Positions 16,809 to 23,101 of a stretch of 23,101 nucleotides of DNA are shown here, piece by piece. This DNA comes from JAIEPT01 sp038217425. Its GTDB lineage: Bacteria; Planctomycetota; Planctomycetia; Gemmatales; Gemmataceae. How positions within the stretch are numbered: the stretch's first letter is position 1; the number at the start of each line of letters is the position of its first letter. The position numbers and the translations under genes are program-made. The stretch is from the NCBI GenBank assembly GCA_038217425.1, contig JBBQPM010000108.1, positions 1 through 23,101 of the forward strand, read 5' to 3'. The notes beneath the pieces are model-generated. The model saw only the letters and a list, made by a program, of their open reading frames with translations, ran no database searches and had not been told where the DNA came from.

Positions 16809-17576
16809 ATGAGCAGTTTGGCGAGAATCGAACGCGGCCGAACATCGAAACCACCGCGGATCATGCTTTTCGGTTCCGAGGGCATCGGAAAGTCTTCGTT
16901 CGCGGCGCAAGCTCCCAAGCCCATCTTCATCCAAACCGAGGACGGTCTCGACGAGATCGCCTGCGACAGGTTTCCTCTGGCCAAAACCTACGACGACGTC
17001 GCCCTGGCTCTGGGCGAGCTGCGCACCCAGAAGCACGACTACGAGACGGTCGTCATCGACAGCCTCGACTGGCTCGAACGGCTGATCTGGGACAAGGTCT
17101 GCCAAGACTTCGGCGCCAAGAACATCGAGAAGGCCGACGGCGGCTATGCCCGAGGCTACATGCATGCCCTGACGTATTGGCGCGAGATCGTCGAGCAACT
17201 CAATCAACTCCGCTCCACGCAAGGCATGGTCATCCTGCTCATCGCCCACGCCAAGGTCGAGAAGTTCGAAGATCCCGAGTCGTCCCCCTACGACCGCTAT
17301 TCGCCGCGCTTGCACAAGCATGCCGGCGCCTTGATCGGCGAGTGGGTCGATGCGCTGCTGTTCGCGACCCGTCGGATGCGCACCCAGACTGAGGAGGCCG
17401 GCTTCAACCGCAAACGCACCATTGCGCATCCCATCGGCAAGGAAGGCGGCGAACGCATCTTGCGCTGCGTCGGCGGCCCCGCTTGCGTCGCCAAGAACCG
17501 TTACGGAATCACCGACGATCTGCCCCTGTCGTGGCAGTCGTTCGTCGCGGCTTTGTCCATCCATCAACCCCAATAA
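16809..17576 (+). CDS. AAA (AAA_24) ATPase, Sak4-like phage recombinase
   Basis: This 255-residue RecA-fold ATPase has a Walker A motif GSEGIGKS at residues 22-29 and a Walker B VVIDS at 81-85, followed by ILLIAHAKVEKFEDPES near residues 138-154, which matches the sensor-like strand of the AAA_24 family. Phage members include Sak4, a Rad51-like annealing protein that works with single-strand-binding proteins and a 5'-3' exonuclease. The RecE-like gene upstream and the DUF669 gene 13 nt downstream support this role. ACGGAGG at 16797-16803 supports ATG 16809. The 84-nt gap before it carries G-rich GGCGGGGC-type repeats. Strand-annealing activity is inferred from context. Confidence 0.88.
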   Translation: MSSLARIERGRTSKPPRIMLFGSEGIGKSSFAAQAPKPIFIQTEDGLDEIACDRFPLAKTYDDVALALGELRTQKHDYETVVIDSLDWLERLIWDKVCQDFGAKNIEKADGGYARGYMHALTYWREIVEQLNQLRSTQGMVILLIAHAKVEKFEDPESSPYDRYSPRLHKHAGALIGEWVDALLFATRRMRTQTEEAGFNRKRTIAHPIGKEGGERILRCVGGPACVAKNRYGITDDLPLSWQSFVAALSIHQPQ

Positions 17577-17589
17577 GGAGCGAACCAAC

Positions 17590-18057
17590 ATGGCTGATCT
17601 ACGTGGCTTCGACGCCAATCAAGTCGAACCGTCCAGCGACTTCGAGCCGATCCCGGCCGGCAAGTACTTGGCCGTTATCACCGAATCGGAGATGAAGCCC
17701 AACAAGGCCGGCACCGGCAGCTATCTCCAGTTTAGCTTTCAGATCCTCGACGGGCCCTACAAGAACCGGCTCTTGTGGGCGCGGCTCAACGTCGACAATC
17801 CGAACGCGATCACCGTTCAAATCGCCCGAGGGGAATTGTCGGCGATCTGCAGAGCCGTCGGCGTGCTGGCGCCCAACGATTCGACCGACCTGCACAACCT
17901 GCCGCTGGTAATTCACGTCAAGTGCAAGAAGCGAACCGACACCGGCGAGGTCGTCAACGAGATCAGAGGATTTTCCAAAAAGGACGCGCCGGCGACCAAT
18001 CCGGCAGCGGTTGCGCCGGCGCAAGCCAACAGCATGCCCCCCTGGAGACGCTCGTGA
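17590..18057 (+). CDS. DUF669 family protein, likely phage single-stranded DNA-binding protein
   Basis: The 155-residue product matches DUF669: FDANQVEPSSDFEPIPAGKY at the N-terminus, then ITESEMKPNKAGTGSYLQFS, a DGPYKNRLLWARLNVDNPN block, ELSAICRAVGVL and LHNLPLVIHVKCKK. Members are encoded in phage replication and recombination clusters and are thought to bind single-stranded DNA through an OB-like beta fold. The tail (about 132-155) is Pro/Ala-rich and ends PPWRRS. AAGGAG (17575-17580) supports ATG 17590 and overlaps the previous stop codon. The stop overlaps the RusA start. The predicted partner is the Sak4-like ATPase upstream. Confidence 0.9.
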   Translation: MADLRGFDANQVEPSSDFEPIPAGKYLAVITESEMKPNKAGTGSYLQFSFQILDGPYKNRLLWARLNVDNPNAITVQIARGELSAICRAVGVLAPNDSTDLHNLPLVIHVKCKKRTDTGEVVNEIRGFSKKDAPATNPAAVAPAQANSMPPWRRS

Positions 18058-18407
18058 TGCTCGAAGTCGAAATCCCCTTCCCGCCGTCGGTCAATCGTTA
18101 CTGGCGGCGTGTCGGGCGTCGAACGCTGATCAGCCGGGAAGGGCGAAGGTTTCGCGAGCGCGTCGTCGCGATCCTCGCTGCCCGGCGGATCGCGCCGCTG
18201 GAAGGGCCTCTCGAAATGGACCTGGAGGTCTATCCCCCCGACCGCAGGCGTCGCGATCTCGACAACCTCTGGAAGGGACTGCTCGATGCTTTCGAGCATG
18301 GCGGCGCCTACTTCGATGACGCTCAATTCGTTCGTCTGCAGATCTTCCGATGCGAACGCTGCCCCGGCGGCAAAGCCATCGTCCGGATCACGCGCCGAGG
18401 AGTTTGA
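18057..18407 (+). CDS. rusA: RusA family Holliday-junction resolvase
   Basis: This 116-residue protein has the RusA hallmarks: an N-terminal IPFPPSVNRYWRR, the acidic pair Asp67-Leu-Asp69-Asn in RRDLDNLWKGLLDAF and FDDAQF with Asp88. The spacing 67, 69, 88 equals that of the catalytic Asp70, Asp72 and Asp91 of E. coli RusA, and the length is typical (about 120). It cuts Holliday junctions made during phage recombination or replication. The ATG at 18057 overlaps the DUF669 stop; a GTG three bases earlier is an alternative start. GGAGA at 18044-18048 is the ribosome binding site. Confidence 0.95.
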   Translation: MLEVEIPFPPSVNRYWRRVGRRTLISREGRRFRERVVAILAARRIAPLEGPLEMDLEVYPPDRRRRDLDNLWKGLLDAFEHGGAYFDDAQFVRLQIFRCERCPGGKAIVRITRRGV

Positions 18408-18409
18408 AC

Positions 18410-18625
18410 ATGCCAACTCTCTGTGAACAATGCGGTCGAACGATTCGCTCTGTCAGCGGTCGCTGCTCCCGTTGCGGCTTCCTAAGGAATCGTTCTTCTG
18501 ATGACCGGCTTCATTCCAAACGACGTCGGCGTCGGTGCGACTGCGGCAAGTGTCTCGAAACCGACGTATCGCTCGACGAGCGACTCGCCGTCGGCTTCGC
18601 CATGCTCAGCGACGACGAAGCGTGA
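18410..18625 (+). CDS. Small Cys-rich (zinc-ribbon-like) protein
   Basis: The 71-residue protein has C5-x-x-C8 and C19-x-x-C22, a typical four-Cys zinc ribbon, then a very basic stretch (KRRRRR, about 37-42) and three more Cys (43, 45, 48). The C-terminus is acidic. GAGGAG (18397-18402) 7 nt before ATG 18410 and close packing between RusA and the helicase support a real gene. It may bind nucleic acid or a replication partner; function unknown. It is too small for a confident family call. Confidence 0.7.
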   Translation: MPTLCEQCGRTIRSVSGRCSRCGFLRNRSSDDRLHSKRRRRRCDCGKCLETDVSLDERLAVGFAMLSDDEA

Positions 18626-18632
18626 GGAACCC

Positions 18633-21335
18633 ATGTTGACGCTCCGTCCCTATCAAGAAGAAGCCAAGGTCGCCGTCTACGCCCACCTGCGCACACGTGA
18701 CGACCATCCGTGCGTTGTGCTTCCCACGGGTTGCCACGCCGTAGATCATCCGATCCTGATGTTCGACGGAACCATGTGCCCTGTCGAAAATGTGCGCGTC
18801 GGCGACAATCTTATGGGACCGGATAGTCGCCCTCGGCGTGTGCTTGCTCTCTGCCGCGGCGAAGGCGAGCTTTTTCGCATCGTTCCTCATAGAGGCGAAG
18901 CTTTCGTCGTCAACGGCGACCACATGCTTTCACTCGTCCGTACGAATGAGAGTCGAAACCCTGACCGAAATCCCTTCGGCGGACAAATCGAGGACATTCC
19001 GCTTGAAGAGTACCTCAAGAAACCGAGATGGTGGAGGCACGTGCGAAAGCTGTATCGGGCGCCAATCGATTTCGGCGTCTCGGCTGATTTGCCGATACCG
19101 CCTTACATTCTGGGCATACTCCTTGGCGACGGTTGCTTGCGTGGCGGAATCATCGAATTGACGACGGCCGATGACGAATTGGCCGACGTCTGGGACCACT
19201 ATGCAGAATCGATCGGATGCAGCACGACCGTTCGCGCAGCGAACCGATGTCCTACCTACCGGTTGCGTCGCGGTCGTGGAAAATTCAACGTCCTCATGGA
19301 TGTGATCGAAGTCCTCGGTCTCGCCGAAACCGATTCAGGGACCAAGTTCATTCCGCATCCGTTTCTGATCGCATCGCGTGCGGAACGATTTCAGCTTCTC
19401 GCGGGAATCATCGATACGGACGGATCTCAACATCGTTCCGGATTCGAGTTGACCACCAAATCGCGGGAGTTGGCTGCGGACCTCATATTTCTCGCTCGCA
19501 GCCTTGGACTGGCCGCGATTTGCCGGTCGAAGTGGGCGGCGAGCCAAACCGGAGCAGGTGGCTGGTACTTTCGCATCCTCATCGATGGAAACTGCTCCGA
19601 AGTTCCCTGCCGGCTACCTCGCAAGAGACCAACCGTCCGCAAGCAGAAAAAATCTGTCCTGCGAACAGGGTTTTCGGTCGAGCCCATCGGGCGTGGCTCG
19701 TTCTACGGGTTTACGCTCGATGGCGATCATCGATATGTCGATGGTCACTTCGTTGTCCATCACAACAGCGGAAAGACGCCCGTGATCGCGTCGATTTGCG
19801 AAGATGCCGTCACGTTGTGGCACGGCCGCATCTTGATCCTGGCTCACGTCAAGGAACTGCTGCAGCAGGCTGCGGAGAAGCTGCGGGCGACTTGTCCCGA
19901 AGTCCACTTCGGCATCTACTCGGCCGGGCTCAAGCGGCGCGATATATCGCAGCCCGTCATCGTGGCCGGCATTCAGTCGATTTACAAACGGGCCTCCGAG
20001 CTGGATGCATTCGATCTTGTCATCATCGACGAGGCCCATCTGATTCCGCCCGATGGCGAAGGCATGTATCGGCAGTTCCTGGCCGAGGCCAAAGCGGTGA
20101 ACCCGAACCTGCGGATCGTCGGCTTCACGGCTACGCCGTTTCGGCTCAAGTCGGGCTCGATCTGCACGCCTGAAGGATTCTTGAATCACGTCTGCTTCGA
20201 GGTCGGCGTGCGCGAACTGATCCGTGACGGCTATCTCTGCCCTCTCGTCACCAAGGCCGGCGTCCACAAGCCAAACACCGATCAGTTCCACGTTCGCGCC
20301 GGCGAGTTCATCGCCGCCGATGTGGAAGCCGCGATGGATCAGGAATGCCTGGTCGAAGCGGCCTGCAGCGAGATCGTCGCTGCCACGCAAAATCGCAATG
20401 CGGTTTTGATCTTCGCCAGCGGCGTCAAGCACGGCCATCACATCGCTCGCGTGCTGGAAGAGAGGCACGGCATCGAGTGCGGCTTCGTGACCGGCGATAC
20501 GCTCGACGAAACGCGCGATGCCATGCTCGCTCGATTCCAGGCCGGCGAGCTGAAGTACCTTTGCAACGTCAACGTCCTGACGACCGGTTTCGACGCGCCC
20601 CGGATCGATTGCGTGGTCTTGATGCGTCCCACGCTTTCGCCGGGACTTTACTATCAGATGGTCGGCAGGGGATTCCGCCTGCATGCGTCGAAGACGAACT
20701 GTCTCGTTCTCGACTTCGGCGGCAACGTCCTGCGCCATGGCCCGGTCGATCAGCTCCGGACCAAGGGTCGTTCGACCCCTGGCTATGGCCAGCCGCCCGC
20801 GAAGGAATGCCCCGAGTGTCATAGCCTCGTCGCCGCGGGTTACGCGCTCTGTCCGGAGTGCGGCCTTGCGTTCCCGCCGCCGGAGCGGCAGAAGCACGAC
20901 AGCCAGGCCTCGGGCGCCGGCATCCTGTCGGGACAGGTCACGACCACAGACTATCCGGTGCTCGACGTTTATTACCGCGTTCATCGCAAACGCGGCGCCG
21001 AGGATGACGCGCCGCGCACCCTCCGGATCGATTACAAGGTCGGCTGGAATCTCTTCAAGTCCGAATGGGTCTGCCTGGAACACGACGGCTACGCCCGGCA
21101 AAAGGCTGTGGCATGGTGGAAGCAGCGCTCGCCGGATTCCAGCGTGCCCGATACCGCGCAGCAAGCGGCCGACATCGGCAACTCCGGCGGGCTGGCCGCG
21201 CCTGCCGCGATCACCGTCCGCACGGTCGCGGGTGATCCCTACGAGCGCATTGTTGCCTGGGAACTGGGACCGCTGCCCGAAACGCTCGAACCGACTTTCG
21301 CGACGCCGCAGGAGTTGGCGGAGGTGCCGTTCTGA
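18633..21335 (+). CDS. SF2 DEAD/DEAH-box helicase with an in-frame intein
   Basis: The 900-residue precursor contains a 345-residue intein (residues 34-378); the spliced helicase would have 555 residues. The N-extein (TLRPYQEEAKVAVYAHL, then VVLPTG) joins to SGKTPVIASI, restoring the Walker A motif GSGKT. Further helicase motifs are VIIDEAH (Asp466-His469 of the precursor), GFTATPF, the FASGVKHG and GDTLDETRD segments, NVLTTGFDAP and YYQMVGRGFR, i.e. an SF2 RecA-like pair similar to phage helicases related to UvsW/RecG/RadD-type proteins. A C-terminal zinc ribbon (CPEC-x(11)-CPEC) follows. Start ATG 18633 is chosen because the fold begins there and GAGGAA is 4-9 nt upstream; the frame is open further upstream but overlaps the Cys-rich gene. 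The stop overlaps the primase start. Confidence 0.93.
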   Translation: MLTLRPYQEEAKVAVYAHLRTRDDHPCVVLPTGCHAVDHPILMFDGTMCPVENVRVGDNLMGPDSRPRRVLALCRGEGELFRIVPHRGEAFVVNGDHMLSLVRTNESRNPDRNPFGGQIEDIPLEEYLKKPRWWRHVRKLYRAPIDFGVSADLPIPPYILGILLGDGCLRGGIIELTTADDELADVWDHYAESIGCSTTVRAANRCPTYRLRRGRGKFNVLMDVIEVLGLAETDSGTKFIPHPFLIASRAERFQLLAGIIDTDGSQHRSGFELTTKSRELAADLIFLARSLGLAAICRSKWAASQTGAGGWYFRILIDGNCSEVPCRLPRKRPTVRKQKKSVLRTGFSVEPIGRGSFYGFTLDGDHRYVDGHFVVHHNSGKTPVIASICEDAVTLWHGRILILAHVKELLQQAAEKLRATCPEVHFGIYSAGLKRRDISQPVIVAGIQSIYKRASELDAFDLVIIDEAHLIPPDGEGMYRQFLAEAKAVNPNLRIVGFTATPFRLKSGSICTPEGFLNHVCFEVGVRELIRDGYLCPLVTKAGVHKPNTDQFHVRAGEFIAADVEAAMDQECLVEAACSEIVAATQNRNAVLIFASGVKHGHHIARVLEERHGIECGFVTGDTLDETRDAMLARFQAGELKYLCNVNVLTTGFDAPRIDCVVLMRPTLSPGLYYQMVGRGFRLHASKTNCLVLDFGGNVLRHGPVDQLRTKGRSTPGYGQPPAKECPECHSLVAAGYALCPECGLAFPPPERQKHDSQASGAGILSGQVTTTDYPVLDVYYRVHRKRGAEDDAPRTLRIDYKVGWNLFKSEWVCLEHDGYARQKAVAWWKQRSPDSSVPDTAQQAADIGNSGGLAAPAAITVRTVAGDPYERIVAWELGPLPETLEPTFATPQELAEVPF
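18732..19766 (+). mobile_element. Class 1 intein with LAGLIDADG homing endonuclease, in the helicase P-loop
   Basis: The insertion is exactly 345 codons and splits the Walker A motif between Gly33 and Ser379. Splicing blocks are visible: block A CHAVDHPILMFDGTMCPVEN with Cys1; block B EAFVVNGDHMLSL; endonuclease motifs YILGILLGDGCL and LLAGIIDTDGS, each with its catalytic Asp; block F GRGSFYGFTLDGDHRYVDGH; block G VVHHN before Ser+1. Block B has Asn-Gly-Asp-His where Thr-x-x-His is usual. It should remove itself from the precursor by protein splicing and spread by cutting intein-free alleles. Confidence 0.95.
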
Positions 21336-23101
21336 TGGCTGCCGGCGCCCTACTTGAAACCGCGCTCGACTACTGGCGCGCCGGCCTGTGCGTGCTGCCG
21401 GCCCGCGCTGATCTCAAAAAGCCGGTGATCGATGAATGGAAACCGTTTCAAAGGGAACGGCCGCCCGAAGTGGCGGTGCGATCATGGTTCGTCGTAAATC
21501 ATGCCGTGTGCGTTCTCACGGGACGAACGTCGGGCAATCTGGAGATGCTCGACTTCGACGTCCAAGGCGAGCTGTTCGCCGCCTGGGCGAAGCTAGTCGA
21601 GGAACGCGCTTCAGGCCTGCTCGCTCGCTTGGTTATCGAGCGTTCGCCGTCCGGCGGTAAGCACGTCGTCTATCGGTGCACCGAACCCGTGTGCGGCAAC
21701 CTCAAGTTGGCCCAACGACGGATCGCCGCGACTGACGAGAAAGAAGTCAACTACCGCGGCAAGGCATACAAGCCTCGCCGCGAGGCAAACGGCGCGTATG
21801 CGTTCTACCCCACGCTCATTGAAACGCGCGGCGAAGGAGGCCTGTTCCTCTGCGACCCAACGCCTGGATATGTCCTGGAGCAAGGCAAACTGGACGCGTT
21901 GCCCGTTCTCACGGCCGGAGAGCGCGACGTGCTGCTCGAAGCCGCCTGGGTACTCAACGAACACACGTTGCCGCCGACCTCGGAGCGGATCGCTACGGTT
22001 GGGGAAACGCGCCCCGGCGACGAGTTCAACGAACGGGGTGACGTTCGCGAAGTCCTGCTGCGGCATGGCTGGCAACTCGCCCGTGCCGGCGACAACGAAT
22101 ACTGGCGCCGACCCGGCAAGACCTCCGGCTGGAGCGCGACGCTCAAGGAGGGCGTGTTCTTCGTCTTCACGTCGAGCGCAGGGCCGTTCGAGCCGGGCCA
22201 AGGCTATTCGCCGTTCGCCGTCTACGCGCTGCTGGAACATGGGGGCGACTACTCGCAAGCCGCTACCGATTTGGCTAAGCGCGGTTTTGGTCAACGCGCC
22301 GACCACGCGGCCGCTCCGGCGCCGAACTGGCTGTCTTCAGCGCCGGCGTCATCCTCGATGGCGATACCCAGTGCGCCGGCGGCGATACCCAAACCAGTCA
22401 GCTTAAACGATCTTCTCTCAGGGCATCCGGCACTGCGTCCGCCCGTCATTCACGGGTTGCTGCGCCAAGGCGAGACCATGAACGTGATCTCCGCTCCAAA
22501 AGTCGGGAAAGCGCTCGCGGTCGCTACGCCGATTCTCACCGACGATGGCTGGAAGACGATGGCGGACTTGCAGCCGGGAATGAAGGTCCATGCTGCCGAT
22601 GGTTCGCTGACCGAAATCGTTGCGGTCTCGGAAATCATGCACGAACGGCCGTGTTTTCGGGTTAGGAGCCGTTCTGGAGGTTCGGTCGTCGCAGATCGAG
22701 ACCACCTTTGGCAAGTTGTCCAGCGCGAGGAATCTTCCATCGTGACGACCGAAGAACTCAGCCTCGGTCGCCGCGGACGGCGCTGGCTCTTGCCGGTCGC
22801 TCAGTCCTTGATTCGCGACGAAGTGGAGCTCCCTTTGGCTCCGTGGCTTTTGGGTTATTGGCTTGGCAACGGCGCCGCGCGTGAAGGCGTTCTCACGGTC
22901 AACCTCCATGACGTGGACGAGGTCATTCAAGAAATCCAGCGCGCGGGATTCGCAATCGGCAAACGCATTCGGCGACGAGGTTGCGAGACATTCACTGTAC
23001 TTGGCCTCAGGGTCGTTCTGCGCGAAATGGGACTTTTGAACTGCAAGCACATTCCCGAACGCTACTTGCTCGCGTCACGTCAACAGAGAGCGGAGCTTCT
23101 T
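21335..23101 (+). CDS. Prim-Pol primase / RecA-like ATPase, interrupted by an intein, cut by the window end
   Basis: This frame is open to the window edge (589 codons). Residues about 1-130 match a bifunctional primase-polymerase: GLCVLPARADLKKP, LEMLDFD with acidic Asp73 and Asp75, and SPSGGKHVVYR (Ser106-His110). Residues about 225-320 (RPGDEFNERGDVREVLLRHG, EYWRRPGKTSGWSATLKE, GYSPFAVYALLEHGGDYSQA) fit the middle part of phage primases. A Pro/Ala/Ser linker follows and then an AAA_25/RepA-like ATPase starts with VIHGLLRQGETMNVISAPKV, whose Walker A Gly-Lys is interrupted at residue 393 by an intein. It would prime and unwind element DNA. The start ATG overlaps the helicase stop (ATGA-type coupling). 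The ATPase remainder lies beyond the window. Confidence 0.92.
   Translation, partial: MAAGALLETALDYWRAGLCVLPARADLKKPVIDEWKPFQRERPPEVAVRSWFVVNHAVCVLTGRTSGNLEMLDFDVQGELFAAWAKLVEERASGLLARLVIERSPSGGKHVVYRCTEPVCGNLKLAQRRIAATDEKEVNYRGKAYKPRREANGAYAFYPTLIETRGEGGLFLCDPTPGYVLEQGKLDALPVLTAGERDVLLEAAWVLNEHTLPPTSERIATVGETRPGDEFNERGDVREVLLRHGWQLARAGDNEYWRRPGKTSGWSATLKEGVFFVFTSSAGPFEPGQGYSPFAVYALLEHGGDYSQAATDLAKRGFGQRADHAAAPAPNWLSSAPASSSMAIPSAPAAIPKPVSLNDLLSGHPALRPPVIHGLLRQGETMNVISAPKVGKALAVATPILTDDGWKTMADLQPGMKVHAADGSLTEIVAVSEIMHERPCFRVRSRSGGSVVADRDHLWQVVQREESSIVTTEELSLGRRGRRWLLPVAQSLIRDEVELPLAPWLLGYWLGNGAAREGVLTVNLHDVDEVIQEIQRAGFAIGKRIRRRGCETFTVLGLRVVLREMGLLNCKHIPERYLLASRQQRAELL
22511..23101 (+). mobile_element. 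Class 3-type intein in the primase/ATPase P-loop (partial)
   Basis: The insertion begins at Ala393, directly after the Walker A Gly-Lys, with ALAVATPILTDDGWKTMADL, where normal inteins have Cys or Ser. Block B is VVADRDHLW: His65 and Trp67 of the intein sit at the B:10 and B:12 positions; this Trp is part of the Trp-Cys-Thr set that marks class 3 inteins. A LAGLIDADG-like motif follows (PWLLGYWLGNG) with Asn120 in place of the usual catalytic Asp. Only 197 codons are visible; blocks E, F and G and the C-extein lie outside. Confidence 0.88.

Noticed and set aside
19614..21164. 516-codon minus-strand open frame opposite the helicase
   Set aside because: It crosses the intein/helicase junction without regard to either domain and has no recognisable motif.

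Overview
The window is high-GC bacterial DNA in two parts: a chromosomal segment (about 1-7918) and a mobile element of phage or integrative type (about 7919 to the right edge, where it is cut off). The secreted S46 peptidase, ThuA-domain protein and modular GH5 glycosidase on the left, together with the style of the recombination genes on the right, suggest a member of the Planctomycetota. That assignment is an inference from gene content; the window has no rRNA or other marker to prove it.

Region 1 (89-6679) holds four plus-strand genes for exported proteins: a dipeptidyl-peptidase 7-like S46 peptidase, a ThuA-like protein, a GH5 glycosidase carrying an exact-length tandem duplication of a 153-residue module, and a TolB-like beta-propeller protein. 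A 35-bp perfect palindromic repeat lies between the first two. The last three genes are 23-32 nt apart and look like one operon for breakdown of external polymers. A convergent minus-strand gene of unknown function (6704-7630) and a tRNA-Arg(CCT) (7846-7918) close the chromosomal part.

Region 2 (7919-10997) is an integration or recombination cassette: a palindrome-rich non-coding stretch, a small conserved-looking protein, a DUF2924 protein, a large serine recombinase and a small HTH protein. The last three overlap by ATGA junctions, so their translation is probably coupled.

Region 3 (11145-15836) is regulatory. An XRE repressor and an ImmA/IrrE-type metalloprotease form a repressor/anti-repressor pair, with an operator-like inverted repeat upstream. 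They are followed by two overlapping genes of unknown function, a LexA-type DNA-binding domain without its protease half, and a small sigma-70-like factor whose Shine-Dalgarno sequence is buried in a perfect hairpin.

Region 4 (15876-23101) is a phage-type recombination and replication operon: RecE-like exonuclease, Sak4-like AAA ATPase, DUF669 single-strand-binding-like protein, RusA Holliday-junction resolvase, a small Cys-rich protein, an SF2 DEAH helicase and a Prim-Pol primase/RecA-like ATPase. Both of the last two genes carry an intein in the Walker A motif. The helicase intein is a standard Cys1 (class 1) intein with a LAGLIDADG endonuclease. The primase intein starts with Ala and has the His-x-Trp block B typical of class 3 inteins; the window ends inside it. 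Two mechanistically different inteins in the P-loops of neighbouring ATPases, plus the structured sigma-factor leader and the XRE/ImmA-led module of unknown genes, are the most interesting points. No capsid, tail, portal, terminase or conjugation genes are visible, so prophage and integrative element cannot be told apart here.
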